Origin: Actinomycetota bacterium
Lineage (GTDB): Bacteria > Actinomycetota > Acidimicrobiia > Acidimicrobiales > Ilumatobacteraceae
Direction: 5' to 3'
DNA length: 64,000 nucleotides
Assembly (NCBI GenBank): GCA_016700055.1
Contig: CP064997.1
Coordinates: forward strand, 930,001-994,000
Both the position numbers and the translations under genes were made by a program. This document shows positions 59,026 through 64,000 of the stretch, piece by piece. Each line of letters begins with the position of its first letter. Positions within the stretch are counted from its first letter, which is position 1. The notes below the pieces were generated by a model. The model did not search any database and was not told where the DNA came from. It was given only the letters and a program-made list of their open reading frames with translations.

Positions 59026-60264
59026 TCAGTCGACGAGGGCTTGGTGCACGAGCTGCTTCAGCTGGCTGCGCAGGGGGTGGGTGGACGACGGCAGCAGCTG
59101 GGTCATCATCAACACGGTCATGTCCTCCACCGGGTCGACCCAGAACGTCGTGCTCGCCGCGCCGCCCCACCCGAAGTCGCCGACGGAGCCCGGCACCTTG
59201 GCCGCGACGGGGTCGACGGTGACGCTCACGCCGAGACCGAAGCCGACGCCGTCGAAGGTCGTCTCGGAGAACAGCGGCCTGCCGAACTCGGTGAGATCAG
59301 CCCCGCCGGGGAGGTGGTTGGAGGCCATGTACTCGACCGTGCGTGGCGACAGCAACCGGGTGCCGTCGAGCTCGCCACGACGGCGGAGCATCTCGGCGAA
59401 GCGCAGGTAGTCGGCCGCGGTCGATACCAGACCACCGCCACCGAGCAGCGCGGCGGGGGGCCGCAACGCCGCCTTGCCGAACTGATCGAGCTTCACGGCC
59501 TGCTTCGTCGCCGGATGGGGTCCGTACAGCGACACGAGGCGATCGGCCGACTCCGCCGGCACGGAGAAGCCGGTCTCGTGCATCCCGAGCGGCTCCAGCA
59601 CCCGCGTGCGCAACACCTCGTCGAGCGGCGCGCCGGCAGCGACCTCCACCACACGGCCGAGCACGTCGGTGGCCATCGAGTAGTTCCACTCCGCGCCGGG
59701 CTGGAACAGCAGCGGCAACCCGGCGAGCGTGTCGACGACGCCGGCGAGGTCGGTCGAGGGTGGCACCCCCCACTCGAACCCCGCGCGGCGGTACAGCTCG
59801 TCGACCGAGTGGGCGAACATGAAGCCGTACGTCAGCCCTGACGTGTGCGTCATCAGGTGCCAGATCGCCATCTCCTCGGTGAGCGGGTCGAGCACCGGGT
59901 TGGTCACCGAACCCGCCCGCCACACCTTCAAATCGCCGAAGGCCGGGATGAACCGGCTCACCGGATCCTTCAGCTCGAACGCCCCCTCCTCCCACAGCAT
60001 CAGCGCGGCCACGGTCGTGATCGGCTTGGTCATCGAGTAGATCCGCCAGACCGTGTCGGTGGTGACGGCATCGCGCGTCTCGACGTCGCGCCAGCCATAG
60101 GTGGACAGGTGTCCGAGCCTGCCGTCGCGCATGACGGCGATGAGCCATCCGGGCAGCAGCCCGTCGTCGACGTAGCGGCGGAAGAACGCGTCGACCCGCC
60201 CGAGTCGACCGGCGTCGAGGCCGAGCTCGGCCGGGTCTGCATCCACCTCGAGCTTGTGTGTCAT
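59026..60264 (-). CDS. Serine beta-lactamase-like hydrolase (class C / EstB family)
   Basis: 412 residues from ATG 60264; an ATG at 60291 would overlap the divergent start. The SxxK motif is in WRIYSMTKPITTVAALMLWE, the second motif is EWNYSMATDVLGRVVE (Tyr), and the third region is FGWGGAASTTFWVDP, where the usual Lys-Thr-Gly or His-x-Gly becomes Trp-Gly-Gly as in EstB esterases. THTSGLTYGFM is the conserved loop. No signal peptide, so a cytoplasmic esterase or peptidase-like enzyme is more likely than a beta-lactamase. Confidence 0.88.
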   Translation of the reverse strand: MTHKLEVDADPAELGLDAGRLGRVDAFFRRYVDDGLLPGWLIAVMRDGRLGHLSTYGWRDVETRDAVTTDTVWRIYSMTKPITTVAALMLWEEGAFELKDPVSRFIPAFGDLKVWRAGSVTNPVLDPLTEEMAIWHLMTHTSGLTYGFMFAHSVDELYRRAGFEWGVPPSTDLAGVVDTLAGLPLLFQPGAEWNYSMATDVLGRVVEVAAGAPLDEVLRTRVLEPLGMHETGFSVPAESADRLVSLYGPHPATKQAVKLDQFGKAALRPPAALLGGGGLVSTAADYLRFAEMLRRRGELDGTRLLSPRTVEYMASNHLPGGADLTEFGRPLFSETTFDGVGFGLGVSVTVDPVAAKVPGSVGDFGWGGAASTTFWVDPVEDMTVLMMTQLLPSSTHPLRSQLKQLVHQALVD

Positions 60265-60289
60265 CGCCGAGAACGTAGCCTGGAGCGCC

Positions 60290-61597
60290 ATGTCTGCCTC
60301 CGTCCACGACACCCTCCGGACACGTCTCGCCGACCGCTCCGCCAAGGTGGTCGTCGTCGGGCAGGGCTACGTCGGGCTGCCCGTGGCGATGCGGGCCTGC
60401 GCGGTGGGTTTCACCGTGGTCGGCTACGAGGCGTCCGCCGAGCGCGTGAAGTCGCTCGCCGCTGCCGAGAGCTACGTCGGCGACGTCACCAACACCGAGC
60501 TCGCGGCGGCCCTCGCCGGTGGCTACACGCCCACCACCGACCCTGCCGACCTGGCCGACTTCGACGTGGCCGTGATCAGCGTGCCGACACCGCTGCGCGA
60601 CGGCCTGCCCGACCTCACCTACATCGAGGCCGCCGGGCGCGACCTGGGCCGGCACCTGCGCCCAGGAAGCTGTGTGGTGCTCGAGTCCACGACGTACCCG
60701 GGCACCACCGAAGAGCTGCTCGCCCCGATCCTCGAGGCCGAGTCCGGCCTGGCCCGAGGCGAGTACTCGCTCGGCTACTCGCCGGAGCGGATCGACCCCG
60801 GCAACCCCCGCCACGGGCTGGTCAACACCCCGAAGGTGGTCTCCGGGGTGGACGACACCTCGTTGCAGGCGGTCGACGCGTTCTTCTCCACGCTCGTCGA
60901 CACCACCGTGGCGGTCGGCTCGCCGGCCGAGGCCGAGCTTGTCAAGCTGCTCGAGAACACCTACCGGCACGTGAACATCGCCCTCGTCAACGAGATGGCG
61001 ATGTTCGCCCGCGAGCTCGGCGTCGACATCTGGCGGGCGATCGACGCCGCCGCCACCAAACCGTTCGGGTTCATGAAGTTCACCCCCGGCCCGGGGGTGG
61101 GCGGCCACTGCCTGCCGATCGACCCCAGCTACCTGGCCTGGAGGGTCAAGCGACACCTCGGTCACACGTTCCGGTTCGTGGAGCTCGCGAACGACGTGAA
61201 CGAGCACATGCCCGACTACGTGCACGACCGCGTGGCGGCGATGCTGAACCGCGACCGGTTGGCCGTGAACGGCGCCAGAGTGCTGCTGCTCGGCCTGGCG
61301 TACAAGGCGGGCACCAGCGACTGGCGGGAGAGCCCGAGCCTGGTCGTGGCCGAACGGCTGGCGGCGAGCGGCGCCGACGTGCGCTTCTGCGACCCCCACA
61401 TCGCCGAGGTGAACGCCGAGCGCCTGCGCTTCCCGCTGGTGGCCTTCAACGCGGCTGAGCTCGCCGGCGCCGAGGTCGTCGTCGTGCTCGTCGACCACCC
61501 GGAGTTCTCCCCGGCGACGATCGCCTCCCACTCGCGGCGCGTGTTCGACGCGAAGAACCTGCTACGTGGCCACGCCTACACCGGCGAGGTGCTGTAG
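60290..61597 (+). CDS. UDP-sugar 6-dehydrogenase family (UDP-GlcNAc/UDP-Glc type)
   Basis: 435 residues from ATG 60290, with TGGAG 5 nt upstream. NAD motif VVVGQGYVGLPVAMRA at 20-35, SVPTPLRDGLPDLTYIEAA, LESTTYPGTTEELL, GYSPERIDPGNPRH, KLLENTYRHVNIALVNEMAM, and the catalytic Cys274 in GPGVGGHCLPIDPSYLAW. The FIxxT-type and ESTTYPGTT patterns place it nearer WbpA/WecC (UDP-N-acetylhexosamine) than Ugd. It oxidises a nucleotide sugar to the uronic acid for surface polysaccharide. Start codons of this gene and the hydrolase are 25 bp apart and divergent. Confidence 0.9.
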   Translation: MSASVHDTLRTRLADRSAKVVVVGQGYVGLPVAMRACAVGFTVVGYEASAERVKSLAAAESYVGDVTNTELAAALAGGYTPTTDPADLADFDVAVISVPTPLRDGLPDLTYIEAAGRDLGRHLRPGSCVVLESTTYPGTTEELLAPILEAESGLARGEYSLGYSPERIDPGNPRHGLVNTPKVVSGVDDTSLQAVDAFFSTLVDTTVAVGSPAEAELVKLLENTYRHVNIALVNEMAMFARELGVDIWRAIDAAATKPFGFMKFTPGPGVGGHCLPIDPSYLAWRVKRHLGHTFRFVELANDVNEHMPDYVHDRVAAMLNRDRLAVNGARVLLLGLAYKAGTSDWRESPSLVVAERLAASGADVRFCDPHIAEVNAERLRFPLVAFNAAELAGAEVVVVLVDHPEFSPATIASHSRRVFDAKNLLRGHAYTGEVL

Positions 61598-61708
61598 CGT
61601 CCGCAGACCGAGCAGATCAAGCTTCAGCCGGACCTGATCACCGCCGATACACCGGGGAAGTGTGACCGGACTGCGGGTGCGGCACGAGCACGAAGGTGGT
61701 GTCGTCCG

Positions 61709-63601
61709 GTGCGTCGAGGCGTAGTAGCAGTAGTCGTAGCGGCGGTGGCCGGATCGGGCGCCGTCCTCGTGACGGGCTCGACCTTCGCCCGTGCCGAACC
61801 GGGCGCCACGGCCGCCGACTCACCGCCGGGCATCGACCAGATCTTCGACGAGGCGCTGCCCGCCACCCAGGCGGTGACCCTCGCCGGTGGCCGCCAGGAA
61901 CTGCGCGACCGCAACCGCCACCTGCCGGCGGCGACGGTCGACCGCTTGCTGGCCGATCCGACCACGTGGGCCGACCGCTCCGGCCAGCTGTTCGTCGTCG
62001 AAGAGGCCGCACTGGCCGTGCCCACCGCCGACCCGGTGCTCGACGCGCCGTACCCGCCGGCCCAGGCGTTCGAGCTGCAGAGCCGTCCGGGCGCGAGCCG
62101 CACGATCTACCTCGACTTCGACGGTCACAGCGTCAGCGGCACCGGTTGGAACGACAGCTTCACGTCGGGACTGCCGATCAACGCCGGGGCGTACGACACG
62201 AACGGCGCTCCGGCCACGTTCTCCAACGCCGAACGCGAGGTCGTGCAGAGCGTCTGGCTACGCGTGGCCGAGGACTACGCGCCGTTCGACGTGAACGTCA
62301 CCACCGAGGACCCCGGCGCGGCAGCGATCGACCGCTCCGGCTCCGCCGACACCGTCTTCGGCACCCGCGTCGTCGTCACCAACACGACCACCATCTACTC
62401 GAGCTGCAGCTGTGGCGGTGTGGCTTACGTCGGCACCTTCGACGCCGCCCCCGGCCACGCCTACTACCAACCCGCATGGGTCTTCCAGCGCGGCACGGGT
62501 TCGGGTGCCAAGGGCATCTCCGAAGCCGCGTCGCACGAGGCCGGCCACAACCTCGGGCTCAGCCACGACGGCACCGCATCAGTCGGCTACTACTCCGGGC
62601 ACGGATCGTGGGCACCGATCATGGGCGTCGGCTACAACCGGCCGATCACGCAGTGGAGCCGCGGCGAGTACGCCGGCGCGAACCAGCCCCAGGACGACCT
62701 CGCCGTCATCGCGTCGTACGGCGCGCCGCTCGCGGGCGACGACCACGGCGGCACGGCCGGCGCCGCGACCGCTCTGGCCGGCCCCGCCGTCGATTCCACC
62801 GGCATCATCGGGGCGCGCACCGACCTCGACGCGTTCTCCTTCGTCACGGCGGGCGGCACGGTGAACCTCACCGCGGCGCCGGCAGAGGTGAGCGCGAACC
62901 TCGACATCCGCCTCGAGCTGCGCGACTCGACCGGGGCGGTCGTCGCTTCGGCAGACCCGGCCTCGGGCGGCACCGGTGACGTCGCCACCGGTCTCGGTGC
63001 CTCGATCACCGCATCGGTCCCCGCTGGCACCTACACGGTGTTCGTCGACGGCATCGGCTACGCGAACCCCTTGAACACCGGCTACTCCGACTACGCGAGC
63101 CTCGGTCGGTACTCGCTCACCGGCACGATCCCGACCGGATCGACCACGACCACGACGACACCGACGACCACCACCACCACACCGCCGGGCACGACGACCA
63201 CGACCACGACTACGACCACCACCACCACCGTGCCGGGCACGACGACCACGACCAGCTCCCCGCCGGGGGCCGCCTTCGACGTCTCGGCGGTGACGATCAC
63301 CGGTGGGGCGGTGGCCGGGGGCAAGTCGGCCAAGGCCGTCGTCACCGTCGTCGGCGCGAACGGGGCGAAGATCGCCGCGGTCAGCGTGAGCGGCACCTGG
63401 GCGCGCAACGGCACCGTCTACAAGACCGTCACAGGGCTGACGAACGACAAGGGCAAGGTGACGCTCAAGTCGGGGACGGTGACCAACCTCGCTCCGGGCG
63501 GGACGCTGCGGTTCTGCGTGACCTCGCTCACCAAGTCGGGTTACTCGTGGAACCAGAACCTGTTCCCGGCCGGCCTGTGCGTCACGTGGCAGTCGCCCTG
63601 A
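61709..63601 (+). CDS. Secreted zinc metalloprotease with Thr-rich linker
   Basis: 630 residues from GTG 61709. Signal peptide to about residue 29 (GSTFARAEP). Propeptide-like region, then a catalytic domain beginning TIYLDFDGHSVSGTGWN. Zinc site HEAGHNLGLSH (His276, Glu277, His280, His286) with Met-turn WAPIMGVGYN, as in reprolysin-like metzincins. Residues about 345-470 resemble a bacterial pre-peptidase C-terminal beta domain (LDAFSFVTAGGTVNLTAAPA; SVPAGTYTVFVDGIG). A long Thr-Pro linker (about 475-515) joins a C-terminal Ig-like domain (VTVVGANGAKIAAVSVSGTW). Secreted, soluble; the 3' end overlaps the convergent GNAT gene by 20 bp. Confidence 0.88.
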   Translation: MRRGVVAVVVAAVAGSGAVLVTGSTFARAEPGATAADSPPGIDQIFDEALPATQAVTLAGGRQELRDRNRHLPAATVDRLLADPTTWADRSGQLFVVEEAALAVPTADPVLDAPYPPAQAFELQSRPGASRTIYLDFDGHSVSGTGWNDSFTSGLPINAGAYDTNGAPATFSNAEREVVQSVWLRVAEDYAPFDVNVTTEDPGAAAIDRSGSADTVFGTRVVVTNTTTIYSSCSCGGVAYVGTFDAAPGHAYYQPAWVFQRGTGSGAKGISEAASHEAGHNLGLSHDGTASVGYYSGHGSWAPIMGVGYNRPITQWSRGEYAGANQPQDDLAVIASYGAPLAGDDHGGTAGAATALAGPAVDSTGIIGARTDLDAFSFVTAGGTVNLTAAPAEVSANLDIRLELRDSTGAVVASADPASGGTGDVATGLGASITASVPAGTYTVFVDGIGYANPLNTGYSDYASLGRYSLTGTIPTGSTTTTTTPTTTTTTPPGTTTTTTTTTTTTTVPGTTTTTSSPPGAAFDVSAVTITGGAVAGGKSAKAVVTVVGANGAKIAAVSVSGTWARNGTVYKTVTGLTNDKGKVTLKSGTVTNLAPGGTLRFCVTSLTKSGYSWNQNLFPAGLCVTWQSP

Positions 63602-64000
63602 GCCTCTTGCTCGTCTCGAGGCTGGCGGCGATGTCCTTCATTCGGCGGTAGAGCCGGAGCGGGTTGTCGGGCGCGGGGATGAACCCGTGGCACTCGTAGA
63701 GATAGGCGGCGTCCTCGTCGATCGCGTCGACCACGACCAGCCGCGCGGCGGCTGCGTCGCCGGCTGCAACCGCCTTCCGGAGCGCCTCGGCCAGCAACGT
63801 CGCGCCGAGTCCAATTCCTTGCTCACTCCGGTCGACAGCGAGTCGAGCGAGCAAGACCATTCCGACTGGGTACGCGGGGAGTCCACGCACGAGCTTCGCG
63901 GGCGCGTCCTGTCTCAGGACGGAACCCATGGTGAGGCTGAAGTAGCCCACGACCCGGTCCTGCTCCACGAGGACGAACGTGCGTGCCGAATCCATCTGCT
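63582..64000 (-). CDS. GNAT acetyltransferase, TacT/toxin-like, 5' end outside window
   Basis: The visible 137 residues begin at an ATG (63995) but the frame is open to the window edge. The family normally has about 25-30 residues more before SARTFVLVEQDRVVGYFSL, so the gene is probably cut. Acetyl-CoA motif A is RLAVDRSEQGIGLGATLLAEAL, followed by RLVVVDAIDEDAAYLYECHGF and PDNPLRLYRRMKDIA. These match the GNAT toxins of DUF1778-GNAT toxin-antitoxin pairs, which acetylate aminoacyl-tRNA. The antitoxin gene, if present, lies beyond base 64000. Confidence 0.8.
   Translation of the reverse strand, partial: QMDSARTFVLVEQDRVVGYFSLTMGSVLRQDAPAKLVRGLPAYPVGMVLLARLAVDRSEQGIGLGATLLAEALRKAVAAGDAAAARLVVVDAIDEDAAYLYECHGFIPAPDNPLRLYRRMKDIAASLETSKRLRATAT

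Overview
The window is GC-rich actinobacterial DNA with many GTG and TTG starts, 4-bp start/stop overlaps, lipoproteins with Thr/Asp-rich linkers, and a fadE-accA-accD block with a divergent TetR gene. The gene mix (large NAD-glutamate dehydrogenase, citramalate synthase, DUF222 protein, IclR gene divergent from leuCD) suggests Acidimicrobiia (Ilumatobacter/Microthrix-like). That placement is inference; no rRNA is present. Most genes are ordinary core metabolism. The unusual content lies in the non-coding DNA.

Layout. 1-5.4 kb: 5'-complete fragment of a LexA-boxed DUF222 gene, a FadD-type ligase with a conserved partner, a DksA/TraR-type protein and a cyclopropane-synthase-family methyltransferase. 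5.5-11 kb: branched-chain (leucine) acyl-CoA degradation operon with a divergent TetR gene. 11-12.5 kb: an esterase gene bracketed by 74-bp direct repeats, the right one ending inside tRNA-Glu, then tRNA-Gln. 12.6-19.7 kb: DUF218 protein, gltX, giant NAD-GDH. 19.8-30.3 kb: crotonase and lipoprotein; a tightly overlapped operon of acyl-CoA ligase, 2-oxoacid dehydrogenase E1-alpha, E1-beta, E2 and acyl carrier protein, followed by an acyl-CoA dehydrogenase; AlkA-like glycosylase. 30.3-36.2 kb: cimA behind an apparent Ile/Val attenuator, about 1.1 kb of gene-free and strongly structured DNA, an agmatinase-family gene, ilvE and leuB. 36.3-45.7 kb: greA, hydrolase, FKBP lipoprotein, nadABC, and an IclR gene divergent from leuCD. 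45.7-64 kb: surface and envelope genes (collagen-like protein, two zinc metalloproteases, an ABC exporter of the MacB/LolD type, a solute-binding/peptidoglycan-binding/fasciclin fusion), a DEAD-box helicase, another ligase, YihY, a serine hydrolase, a UDP-sugar dehydrogenase and a partial GNAT.

How it works together. cimA, leuB, leuC, leuD and ilvE cover much of Ile/Leu/Val synthesis, while the accD1-accA1-acyl-CoA dehydrogenase block degrades the carbon skeleton of leucine. nadA, nadB and nadC form a de novo NAD operon. gltX sits beside the tRNAs for Glu and Gln.

Main points of interest: (1) a chain of hairpins at 32.3-33.1 kb, six of them capped by GNRA tetraloops on the + strand, which looks like an undescribed structured RNA; (2) a complete-looking leaderless attenuator before cimA; (3) a 49-bp stem-loop element present four times, always just after a gene and always in the same orientation to it; (4) the 74-bp repeats around the esterase gene ending in a tRNA 3' end; (5) a perfect -1 slippery heptamer joining two halves of a lipoprotein.
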